Origin: an uncultured Mucilaginibacter sp.
GTDB lineage: Bacteria; Bacteroidota; Bacteroidia; Sphingobacteriales; Sphingobacteriaceae
Direction of reading: 5' to 3'
Assembly: GCA_903864275.1 (NCBI GenBank)
Contig: CAIPFE010000016.1
Coordinates: 20,580-84,579 of the forward strand
DNA: 64,000 bases
Positions 36,214 through 44,012 of this stretch are shown here, one piece after another. Numbering within the stretch: position 1 is the stretch's first letter; every line of letters begins with the position of its first letter. The notes under the pieces are model-generated. The model saw nothing but the letters and a program-made list of their open reading frames with translations. It searched no databases and was not told the origin of the DNA. The position numbers and the translations under genes were made by a program.

Positions 36214-36951
36214 ATGGACCCGGACCTGGCATCGAAACTTAAACCCCAATACCGCGAGGTCGCCGTTAAAGAAACTAATGGCATCCCTGTTTTATTGAAT
36301 AAACAGTTTTTAACAGGCGACAACGAGAAATACCGGAAGATGTACAACTGGATGTCGCGCGGGTACGATTTGGTTGAAACTGTCGTGGGGAGGCTGAAAT
36401 ATGGCAATACCATCAACAACGTACGGAGTGCGAATATTTCGAAACTGGAGTGGCGCGACAATTGTTCGGTTTTATACGTTTCCATCGGCACCGGGAGAGA
36501 CCTGCAATTTATCCCGGTAACGGTAAATAAAAAAACGCTGGATATTGTTGGGGTGGATATTTCTATGGGGATGCTGAAACAATGCAAAAAAAGCTACCAC
36601 AAAAAACTCAACCTTTCCTTAATCAATTGCTGCGCCGAGGACCTGCCATTCAACGACAATGAATTTGACATTGTTTTCCACGTTGGCGGGATAAACTTTT
36701 TTAACGGCAAACAGCTGGCCATAAACGAAATGATCCGCGTGGCCAAAAAAGGAACAAAAATCCTGATAGCCGATGAAACGGCTGATTTTATTGAAAAGCA
36801 GTACAAGAAAAGCAACTTGACAAAAAATTACTTCGCCGGCCAAACCTTCGACCTGCATGACCTTGAAGCCATGATCCCAAATACCGTCACCGAAAAAACA
36901 ACGGAGCTGCTTTGGGACGATAGGTTTTATTGCATCACTTTCCGAAAGTGA
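36214..36951 (+). CDS. Class I SAM-dependent methyltransferase
   Basis: A 245-residue methyltransferase of the Methyltransf_11/25 type. Motif I reads LYVSIGTGRDLQF, with the acidic end of strand 2 in GVDISMGML; motif II is in AEDLPFNDNEFDIVFHVGG; motif III in RVAKKGTKILIADE. The N-terminal 45 residues (NGIPVLLNKQFLTGDNEKYRKMYNWMSRGYD) resemble UbiE/COQ5-like enzymes that work on small molecules. The substrate is unknown. The stop codon lies in a gtgag-type repeat. Confidence 0.85.
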   Translation: MDPDLASKLKPQYREVAVKETNGIPVLLNKQFLTGDNEKYRKMYNWMSRGYDLVETVVGRLKYGNTINNVRSANISKLEWRDNCSVLYVSIGTGRDLQFIPVTVNKKTLDIVGVDISMGMLKQCKKSYHKKLNLSLINCCAEDLPFNDNEFDIVFHVGGINFFNGKQLAINEMIRVAKKGTKILIADETADFIEKQYKKSNLTKNYFAGQTFDLHDLEAMIPNTVTEKTTELLWDDRFYCITFRK

Positions 36952-37029
36952 GTGGTGAGAAGTGAATAGTGAGTAGTGAGTCCTCAAATCCGCCCGGCTC
37001 CGACTTCTTTCTTTCCGACTTTCGGACTT
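36947..37029. repeat. Short-unit repeats between the methyltransferase and PfkB genes
   Basis: First gtgagtggtgagaagtgaatagtgag units starting at the methyltransferase stop codon. Then ccgacttctttctttccgactttcgg, which is the reverse complement of the unit used at 54099-54140. Confidence 0.7.
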
Positions 37030-37034
37030 TTTAT

Positions 37035-37042
37035 TATCTTTC
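37035..37042 (+). promoter_or_regulatory. Near-consensus -7 element for the PfkB gene
   Basis: TATCTTTC (consensus TAnnTTTG, last base off) 21 nt before the preferred start codon. Confidence 0.35.
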
Positions 37043-37062
37043 CAAATTCAATCTTCAACACA

Positions 37063-37932
37063 ATGTACGATATCTGTTGCATAGGGCATATTACATCCGA
37101 CAAAGTAGTCACCACCAATTCGGTGATGTACATGGCGGGGGGTACTGCCTGGTATTTTTCGCATGCGCTGGCGCGGATGGATGTAAGCTATCTTTTGGTA
37201 ACTGCGCTTGCTGAGGCCGAAATGCATTATGTGATCGATCTTTGTAATAAAGACATCGAAGTAAATGTGCAGCTCAGCGCCCAAACGGTATTTTTCGAGA
37301 ACATCTACGCCGAAAACCAGGACGAGCGCACCCAAAACGTTTGGGCTAAAGCCGATCCGTTTACCATAACACAAACGGAACCTGTTAACGCAAAGATATT
37401 CCACCTTGGCCCCTTGCTGGCGGATGATATTTCTACCGAACTGATAAAAACACTTGCAACAAAGGGCCGGGTAAGCCTGGATGTGCAGGGCTACCTGCGT
37501 AAGCTCGAAAACCACAAAGTACACCCCACTGACTGGCCCGAAAAAATTGAAGCCCTGCAACACATAGACATCCTGAAAGCCGATATCGCCGAACTGCAAG
37601 CGCTTACCGGCGAAAAAGAAGTTAACGAGGGCGTTAAAGTTGTTGCCGGCTGGGGGGTGAAAGAAGTGGTGATCACCAATGGCAGCCAGGGATCTTTGAT
37701 TTACAGTGATGGGGTATTTTATACCATCCCGGCCTACCGTCCGCCTGTTATTGTGGATGCCACGGGCTGCGGGGATACTTATATGGCGGGGTATTTATAT
37801 AAGCGCATAAAGGGGGCGGGAATACAGCAGTCGGGTGAGTTTGCGGCGGCTATGGCGGGGTTGAAAACTGCTACTTCGGGGGCGTTTATGGGGACGGAGG
37901 GGGAGGTGATGGGGTTTTTAGGGGGAGGGTAG
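37063..37932 (+). CDS. PfkB-family carbohydrate kinase
   Basis: A 289-residue ribokinase-fold kinase from ATG 37063. The ORF-track start lies 29 codons upstream within a repeat and the extra residues look non-native. N-terminal MYDICCIGHITSDKVV and GGTAWYFSHALARMD match the family's substrate region. The C-terminal signature DATGCGDTYMAGYLYKR carries the catalytic Asp and the anion hole. The substrate is unclear (sugar or nucleoside). The end of the gene is very G-rich and codes for a run of Gly. Confidence 0.87.
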   Translation: MYDICCIGHITSDKVVTTNSVMYMAGGTAWYFSHALARMDVSYLLVTALAEAEMHYVIDLCNKDIEVNVQLSAQTVFFENIYAENQDERTQNVWAKADPFTITQTEPVNAKIFHLGPLLADDISTELIKTLATKGRVSLDVQGYLRKLENHKVHPTDWPEKIEALQHIDILKADIAELQALTGEKEVNEGVKVVAGWGVKEVVITNGSQGSLIYSDGVFYTIPAYRPPVIVDATGCGDTYMAGYLYKRIKGAGIQQSGEFAAAMAGLKTATSGAFMGTEGEVMGFLGGG

Positions 37933-37975
37933 TGGCTTGAATAAACCGGCGACATTGTATAAAAGCATGGTGGGC

Positions 37976-38489
37976 GTGGGTCAGACGTAGTTTTTTGGAT
38001 AAACCTTAGCACGCGCCCGCTCATGGCCGCGGAGGCCTAGTTACTTTTGGCGCCCCAAAAGTAACCAAAAACGCTCCCGGCAGGAATGCTTCTTTGCCGC
38101 ACATGGCCTTTGCGCTGCAAATCCGGCAAAACCTGGGCTGCAATCTTTTTGCTTCGCTACCCTATCGCTTCACTACCCTGCATGCAAAAAGTTGCGATGC
38201 CCTTCCAACGCTTTTGGCCACCATTGTTTTGCCTGATTTCGCCCGAAGCTCTCCTGCCGGGAAAAGCGCTGCTACTCCCGTAAAAAACCAAGGCACGAAT
38301 CAAAAACACGAATCAAAAGCGCGTAAAGGCACGACAGAAAAGCGGGCCAGGGAGTATGGCCTGCAGCGTGGAAGCTTTTTTCTGTCTTGATTTTTTTGGT
38401 ACTTTTTGTATCAAGACAAAAAGGACTAGCCTCCGCGGCAATTGAGCGGCGCATGTAAAGGTTTGTCTAAAAATACTATGGGGACCCAC
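37976..38489. mobile_element. MITE-like element with about 65 bp imperfect terminal inverted repeats
   Basis: The left end (37976-38044, core CCGCGGAGGCCTAGT) and right end (38421-38488, core ACTAGCCTCCGCGG) pair over most of about 65 bp with a few mismatches. Just inside the left end is a perfect hairpin GTTACTTTTGG/CCAAAAGTAAC (38040-38065). No transposase is encoded, so it would be non-autonomous or a REP-type dispersed repeat. The interior has no credible gene. Confidence 0.6.
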
Positions 38490-38499
38490 CCGCGTTTAC

Positions 38500-38642
38500 C
38501 CCCCCCCATACCCCCTCCGTCTCCTGCGTCGACACCTCCCCCTAAGCTTAGGGGGAGGAAGAACTACCGTACAACCCGAATTTCGCGTCAACCTTCTCCT
38601 CCCCTAAAATTAGGGGAGGCCGGGAGGGGTATGGGAGGGGTA
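38500..38642. repeat. Palindrome cluster with CCTCCCC(T)A stems
   Basis: A perfect 24 nt palindrome lies at 38535-38558 (core CCTCCCCCTAAGCTTAGG). A second stem-loop CCTCCCCTA-aaat-TAGGGGAGG is at 38598-38619. Outer arms cccataccccct / aggggtatggg enclose both. About 50 bp upstream of the oxidase start. Confidence 0.75.
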
Positions 38643-38697
38643 AAAAATTTATTTAAAACTCTGTCAATTTAATCCTACCTTGTTACAACCAATCATT

Positions 38698-40047
38698 ATG
38701 AAACGAAAAACCTTTATAAAATTAAGTTCAACCTTAATGGCAGCTCCATTTTTATCCCCGCTCAGCGCCTGGCCTTTGGGACAGCAGGAACGTTTAAAAA
38801 ACTGGGCCGGCAACCTTACTTACAGCACCGGCAATGTATTTTACCCCACCACCGTGGCAGAAGTGCAGCAGCTTGTGAAAAAGCACAGCAAGCTAAAGGC
38901 CCTCGGCACCAGGCATTGCTTCAATACCATCGCCGACAGCAAAGACAACCTGCTGTCGACCAGCAAGATGAACAAGGTGGTGTCTATCGACGCAAAGGAA
39001 CATACCGTTACGGTTGAGGGCGGCATAAAATACGGCGAGCTGGCGCCTTACCTGCATGCAAAGGGCTACGCGCTGCATAACCTGGCTTCGCTGCCGCATA
39101 TATCGGTTGGCGGGTCGATAACTACGGCTACGCATGGGTCGGGGGTGAAGAATGGGAATTTGGCCAGCGCGGTGCGGGGTTTGGAAGTCGTGATTGCCGA
39201 TGGCAGTATTGTGCACCTCACAAAAGCGGCCGACGGCGAAAAATTTAATGCCGCCGTGGTGGGGCTTGGTGCGATAGGCGTGATCACCAAAGTTACGCTG
39301 GCCATACAGCCCACTTATATGGTGCGGCAAAATGTATTTATTGGCCTGCCCATGGCGCGGCTGAAGGATAATTTCGAAAAGATCATGTCGGCGGGGTATA
39401 GCGTGAGCTTGTTTTACGACTGGCAAACCGACCTCATTAACGAGGTATGGATAAAAAGCCGCATCGGTACCGACAGCGACGCCGTACTGCCCGAATTTTA
39501 CGGGGCAAAGGCCGCCACAAAAAACCTGCACCCCATCATTGCCCTCAGCGCCGAAAACTGCACCGAACAAATGGGCGTGCCCGGCCCCTGGTACGGACGC
39601 TTGCCGCACTTTAAGATGGGCTTTACCCCCAGCAGCGGCAAAGAACTGCAGAGCGAATATTTTGTGCCCCTGCACCATGCCGTTGAGGCCATCAGCGCGG
39701 TTGCAAAACTTGGGAAACAGATAGGCCCGCATTTGTTTATCACCGAGATCCGCGCTATTGCTGCCGATAACCTGTGGATGAGCCCCTGCCACGAACAAAC
39801 CAGTATCACCATACACTTTACCTGGAAACAGGAAACCGAAGCCGTGCTGCAGTTGTTGCCCCAAATTGAAGCCGCGCTGGCGCCATTTAACGCCCGACCG
39901 CATTGGGGCAAGGTTTTTACCCTTGCCCCGAAAGTACTGGAAGCCCGTTACCCCAAACTGCAGGATTTTAAAAAGCTGGTTGCAGAGTACGATCCGCATG
40001 GGAAGTTCAGGAATGTGTTTTTGGAGCGGGAGGTTTATGGGGGGTAG
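38698..40047 (+). CDS. Secreted D-arabinono-1,4-lactone-oxidase-family flavoprotein
   Basis: A 449-residue VAO-family oxidase from ATG 38698 (MKRKTFIKLSSTLMAAPFLS, a Tat-like or Sec export signal); the ORF-track start six codons earlier is not needed. FAD-binding domain: FYPTTVAEVQQLVKKHSKLKALGTRH, then LPHISVGGSITTATHGSG. The ALO domain ends with KLVAEYDPHGKFRNVFLE. The GTRHCFNTIAD stretch keeps the His used for flavin attachment in this family, unlike the flavoprotein at 22636. Likely substrate is a sugar lactone or aldose. Confidence 0.87.
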   Translation: MKRKTFIKLSSTLMAAPFLSPLSAWPLGQQERLKNWAGNLTYSTGNVFYPTTVAEVQQLVKKHSKLKALGTRHCFNTIADSKDNLLSTSKMNKVVSIDAKEHTVTVEGGIKYGELAPYLHAKGYALHNLASLPHISVGGSITTATHGSGVKNGNLASAVRGLEVVIADGSIVHLTKAADGEKFNAAVVGLGAIGVITKVTLAIQPTYMVRQNVFIGLPMARLKDNFEKIMSAGYSVSLFYDWQTDLINEVWIKSRIGTDSDAVLPEFYGAKAATKNLHPIIALSAENCTEQMGVPGPWYGRLPHFKMGFTPSSGKELQSEYFVPLHHAVEAISAVAKLGKQIGPHLFITEIRAIAADNLWMSPCHEQTSITIHFTWKQETEAVLQLLPQIEAALAPFNARPHWGKVFTLAPKVLEARYPKLQDFKKLVAEYDPHGKFRNVFLEREVYGG

Positions 40048-40307
40048 GGGGATGTAATTAGGGCGTTTCCCCCGTTGGTAGAAACGGGGCCGGGCCATCC
40101 GTTCATATGCTTGCAGGCATTAGGCGCGAAGGCCGGTAGCCACTTCTGTCCCTAACGCGGTATACGGGGATATGCCATTCTCCGCCAACTGGCGGACTAC
40201 CGCTTTGTAGAAAAAAATAACAAAAATAGTATTGCCCCGCTAGCGGCTACCCTTAACAAGCATGTCGACCGGGCTCCATATCTTGTCGGCTAAAGCATTT
40301 CGGGACA
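40048..40307. other. 260 bp noncoding region with hairpins before hsdS
   Basis: Holds a CCCGTT-ggtag-AAACGGG hairpin (about 40069-40088), a GC-rich segment, and GCCCCGCTAGCGGCTACCC at 40233-40251. The reverse complement of the last is closely matched at 57062-57080. It separates the convergent oxidase and HsdS genes and has no credible ORF. Confidence 0.5.
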
Positions 40308-42554
40308 CTATTTGGGGACAATCCCATGGCCTTCCATCCACCTAAGCCCTTTTATTACCTTGTCTTCTTTATGTTTAGTTTTTGATTCCGACCAATCATA
40401 AAATTCAGCTAAAAGTGCAGTATCATTTACAAGTTGATTGTTTTTTAACATTGCTTCCCTGCAGGCGTAAAGTGTCGCAACTATTTCTATCTCCGCCGAA
40501 GTAAAATCTTCAAAAAGGCTGATCAAATGATAAATGGCTTCGATATCTTTTTCGAAATATTTTTTAAAGTGAGCTTTATGGCCGCCGGCATTTTTCAGCA
40601 TTTTATATTTTAACGGTTCATCCTCGTTGTAGCTGAACCATTCCCGTTGCTGCAATTCTTTATCGAGGTATAATTGTAATTCCCTATCATAAGGCCCCAT
40701 GGCTTTTTTTAGGAAATTGACCGGCAGGTTCATTTGCTGCGTACGTTCACATAAGTAAATGAGCTTTTGCAGCTTAACATGTCCTAAGGTTTGTTTTTGG
40801 TTTAATTGCCAGATGATTTCGGCCGCTAAAAGCAATACTTTGTATTTTTCGTCTTCATTAACAGGTACCTTGTTAACTGGCTGCACTTCTGTTTCAACTT
40901 TTTTGTTTAATGCTTCCCTTAGCACTTGTTGCAACAATTGCTTATTTTGTTGCTGACTTTGTTTGATGCTGGCATCAAGGTCATCACAGGTTTTTAAGAA
41001 GTATTCTAATTTTTGAAGGATTCGGGATTGTTCTGAAAGAGGGGGAAGCGGAATTAAAAATTGTTCGAGATTATATTTTGGTAACCCTTCCCGTCCCGCC
41101 CCCGTAGTTGAAGAAAAAATTAATCCTTGAAAGAAAGGCGATAATATTACCTTATAGCAGTAATTATTATCAATCCCAATTGGCCTAATTATGCATACAT
41201 GTTGACTTACGTTTCCTTCTTCGAACTCCTCCGGTACTAAAACACTTCTGCCTAATGAGCCTCCGGTTATATTTAAAAGTATATCTTTCGAATATACTAT
41301 CGTTCCATTCATTTTTTTGTGAACTTTAGCAGATATGAATTTAATATCATCATAAATTAACCCCTTTTCATAAATATTTTGGGAACGGAAGAATGGCATT
41401 CCTTGAATAGAATAATCGCTTCCTTTTGGCGTACTTCCTGAACCTATTTTTGTACATATTTCTCCTAACCTACAGAAAACCCAATTTTTAGGAATGTTGA
41501 ATGGTATTTCTTCTGCTTTGATCGGCGGTAACGCACTTTCTTTTTTAAATTTTTCTTTTTCAACTTTTATCTTTTTGAGTAACTCACTCGCCGGTTCATC
41601 ACCCAGATTTTGGGGTACCAATTTGCCTTGTACGGCATCCTGCAATAATTGCTGCCGGAGTTTTTTTACTAAATCAAGTTGCCTGGTTAGCTCGGACGTG
41701 ATTTGTGAGGCAACTAGTTGTGATTGGTGAAGGCTTGTTATCGTCTTTTCAACCCTTTCATTGAAATAAGTAACATCTGATTTTAACTGAATATTCTCAA
41801 AATCATATAGAAATTGCAAAATCTTGCGCTGCAAAGATACGGGAGGAACAGGAATTGATATTGAATTAAAATGGGTAGAACCGAAATTTGGTTGCATCCC
41901 CATTAATTGTGGAATAAGTTGTTTTCTAAAGAAATCTGTTTTTAAAAATAAATACAGATAGTTATTCAATAGTACTTTCTCGGAAAAGGTTCTAATTCTC
42001 ATAGTACTTGTATTAAGAATTAAATCCTTGTCAAAACCTTCATACCAACAAGTTTTACCCCAAGATCCACCGGAGCTCGCGAAAAGGATATCTCCTTCTT
42101 GAATTTTAAAATGCTTATATTTTTGCTCGTATTCCTCGTATGATATATATCTTGTAGTTAAATCTAACCTCAACTTATCTTGAGTAATGTTTTGAACATT
42201 TAATAGTTTAACACCTTCTGTACGATATTGGTACGTCCGAATGCCAGGGCCTTCTTGATAAAATGCTACATCTGAAAGAAGAAACCAATTCCAATTATTT
42301 GGAATTTTATATCGCAACCCTAAAATTTGGGTTTTAGGATTAGAACTATTTATTCTTAATTTTTTTTCGGTAAGTAGCCTTTCCTTTTCTTTTTCAATTT
42401 TCTTTAATAATGTCAGACGACCTTCACCCTGCTCGTTTTGCATATAGCTTAATTCATTACTAATAATTTGCAAATACGAACCTACATTTCTATTGAAAAA
42501 TTCCTGCCAATTTAGTGTATTGCCCTTTGAATTTGGCTTTCTTCCTCTACCCAT
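40308..42554 (-). CDS. hsdS: Type I restriction-modification specificity subunit HsdS fused to a Panacea/DUF4065-like domain
   Basis: A 748-residue protein. Residues about 75-560 are a normal HsdS: TRD1 (KIPNNWNWFLLSDVAFYQEG), a central conserved coiled coil (LVKKLRQQLLQDAVQGKLVPQ), TRD2 (NIPKNWVFCRLGEICTKIGSG) and a second coiled coil (LDASIKQSQQQNKQLLQQVL). From about residue 575 on, a helical domain of about 175 residues is not part of HsdS. Its HVKLQKLIYLCERTQ and AMGPYDRELQLY segments resemble Panacea (SocA/DUF4065) antitoxin domains. It overlaps hsdM by 1 nt (TAATG). TRD1 is notably AT-rich, as expected for an exchanged domain. Confidence 0.85.
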   Translation of the reverse strand: MGRGRKPNSKGNTLNWQEFFNRNVGSYLQIISNELSYMQNEQGEGRLTLLKKIEKEKERLLTEKKLRINSSNPKTQILGLRYKIPNNWNWFLLSDVAFYQEGPGIRTYQYRTEGVKLLNVQNITQDKLRLDLTTRYISYEEYEQKYKHFKIQEGDILFASSGGSWGKTCWYEGFDKDLILNTSTMRIRTFSEKVLLNNYLYLFLKTDFFRKQLIPQLMGMQPNFGSTHFNSISIPVPPVSLQRKILQFLYDFENIQLKSDVTYFNERVEKTITSLHQSQLVASQITSELTRQLDLVKKLRQQLLQDAVQGKLVPQNLGDEPASELLKKIKVEKEKFKKESALPPIKAEEIPFNIPKNWVFCRLGEICTKIGSGSTPKGSDYSIQGMPFFRSQNIYEKGLIYDDIKFISAKVHKKMNGTIVYSKDILLNITGGSLGRSVLVPEEFEEGNVSQHVCIIRPIGIDNNYCYKVILSPFFQGLIFSSTTGAGREGLPKYNLEQFLIPLPPLSEQSRILQKLEYFLKTCDDLDASIKQSQQQNKQLLQQVLREALNKKVETEVQPVNKVPVNEDEKYKVLLLAAEIIWQLNQKQTLGHVKLQKLIYLCERTQQMNLPVNFLKKAMGPYDRELQLYLDKELQQREWFSYNEDEPLKYKMLKNAGGHKAHFKKYFEKDIEAIYHLISLFEDFTSAEIEIVATLYACREAMLKNNQLVNDTALLAEFYDWSESKTKHKEDKVIKGLRWMEGHGIVPK

Positions 42555-43990
42555 TACTTTATAGATGATTTTAACTCTTTTAACAAAAGATTGCTTTTTT
42601 CAAAAGACGCGTGCAGCATTTCCATCAGTTCAGCGCTGCTATATTCATGTGCTTCCTCCGCTTTGGTCGGGTTTTTAATATCCAAATCATAGCCACGTTC
42701 AATAATGGTTTTAATATTTACTTTCCAGGCAATTTCACTTTCCTGGCGGTTATCCCACCAGTCTTTTATAGGTTCAAATTCCTTTACTTGTATAGGTCGG
42801 GTTTTGTTATACGCTTTATAACCTTCGGGCATACGGTGTTCATAATACCAAATTTCTTTAGTCGGTTTACCCTTATCAAAAAATAACAAATTGGTGGCGA
42901 CAGTAGCATAGGGCTGAAAAACAGAATTTGGCAAACGGATAATAGTATGCAGATTACAATCTGTTAATAATTTTTGCCTTATCCTTTGTTTTACGCCGTC
43001 GCCGGTCAAACTGCCATCCGGCAAAACTATCCCTGCGCGGCCGCCTTGTTTCAGCAGGTGGATCATTAATATTAAAAACAGGTCGGCGCTTTCCTTTGTG
43101 CGGTACGTTTGCGGGAAATTGGTTTCGTTATTATTGGCCACTATCCCTCCAAATGGCGGGTTCGCCAGGATGATATTTACGCGGTGCTTTTCGGTAAAAT
43201 TGCTCAAAGGCTGGTCTAGCGCATCCCGAAATTGGATATTCGGCACCTCGATATCGTGCAAAATTAAATTGGTGGTAGCCAATAAATAGGGTAATCCTTT
43301 ATATTCCCAGCCTGCAATATTTTCTTCAATGCTTTTGCGGTCTTCAACGCTTTTCGCCTGTTTTTTTAAATGTTCAATGGCGCAGGTCAAATACCCGCCG
43401 GTACCGCATGCCGGGTCCAATATTTTTTCACCAAGCTGCGGGTTGATAATTTCGGTAATAAATTGCGTTATGGCCCGGGGGGTATAAAACTCGCCGCTTT
43501 TGCCGGCGCTTTGCAGTTCCTTTAAAATAGTTTCGTACAATTCGCCAAAGGCATGGCGGTCTTTCGCGATATTAAAGTCAATTTCGTTTAGCTTGTTCAG
43601 CACTTTGCGGATATTGATACCGCTTTTCATGTAGTTGTTGTTGCCTTCAAAAACTTCGCGCACAATTACCGCCCGCTGGTTGCCGGTGCTTAAATCCAGG
43701 TTACGCATGGCAGGAAATAGCTGGCGGTCTACAAATTCTAACAAGGTATCCCCCGTCATCCCTTCATCGTCCCCTGCCCAGTTGCCTTTTTCTTTTACCC
43801 AATGAAATTTGTCAGGGATAGGCGAGGTATATGTTTCATCCAGCAGTTCCAGTTCCTTGTCCTTATCCGAAAATATTTTCAGGAAAAGCATCCAGCCCAA
43901 TTGTTCAATGCGCTGGGCATCACCGTTCAGGCCGGTATCCTGCCACATGATATTCTGAATGCTTTTTACTATGCCGCTTATATTGCTCAT
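42554..43990 (-). CDS. hsdM: Type I restriction-modification DNA methyltransferase HsdM
   Basis: The 478-residue N6-adenine methyltransferase subunit. HsdM_N helical domain (residues about 5-130), then SAM-binding motif I in EKILDPACGTGGYL, preceded by GEFYTPRAITQF, and catalytic motif IV in ILANPPFGG. Length matches the EcoAI/EcoEI (type IB) group. With HsdS it protects host DNA; with HsdR it restricts. It follows yhcG after 22 bp. Confidence 0.95.
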   Translation of the reverse strand: MSNISGIVKSIQNIMWQDTGLNGDAQRIEQLGWMLFLKIFSDKDKELELLDETYTSPIPDKFHWVKEKGNWAGDDEGMTGDTLLEFVDRQLFPAMRNLDLSTGNQRAVIVREVFEGNNNYMKSGINIRKVLNKLNEIDFNIAKDRHAFGELYETILKELQSAGKSGEFYTPRAITQFITEIINPQLGEKILDPACGTGGYLTCAIEHLKKQAKSVEDRKSIEENIAGWEYKGLPYLLATTNLILHDIEVPNIQFRDALDQPLSNFTEKHRVNIILANPPFGGIVANNNETNFPQTYRTKESADLFLILMIHLLKQGGRAGIVLPDGSLTGDGVKQRIRQKLLTDCNLHTIIRLPNSVFQPYATVATNLLFFDKGKPTKEIWYYEHRMPEGYKAYNKTRPIQVKEFEPIKDWWDNRQESEIAWKVNIKTIIERGYDLDIKNPTKAEEAHEYSSAELMEMLHASFEKSNLLLKELKSSIK

Positions 43991-44012
43991 GTATTTGTTT
44001 ATTCGTATAGGG

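Larger units (their letters stand above)
37933..38697. other. 765 bp intergenic region made of repeat elements
   Basis: It contains a roughly 0.5 kb element with terminal inverted repeats (37976-38489) and a palindrome cluster (38500-38642). ORFs here (38086-38283, 38094-38390, 38442-38672) run through these repeats and are not credible genes. The last 50 bp hold the start region of the oxidase gene. Confidence 0.75.

Noticed and set aside
38094-38390. 98-residue ORF inside the inverted-repeat element
   Set aside because: It lies wholly in repeat sequence and has no domain, no ribosome-binding site and an overlapping ORF in another frame.
38893-40098. 401-residue minus strand ORF
   Set aside because: It is the antisense of the aldonolactone oxidase; long open antisense frames are common in GC-richer genes and it shows no family motif.
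40308-42554. Phase-variable hsdS by inversion
   Set aside because: No second or silent hsdS and no inverted repeats around the TRDs were seen; only one S gene is present.
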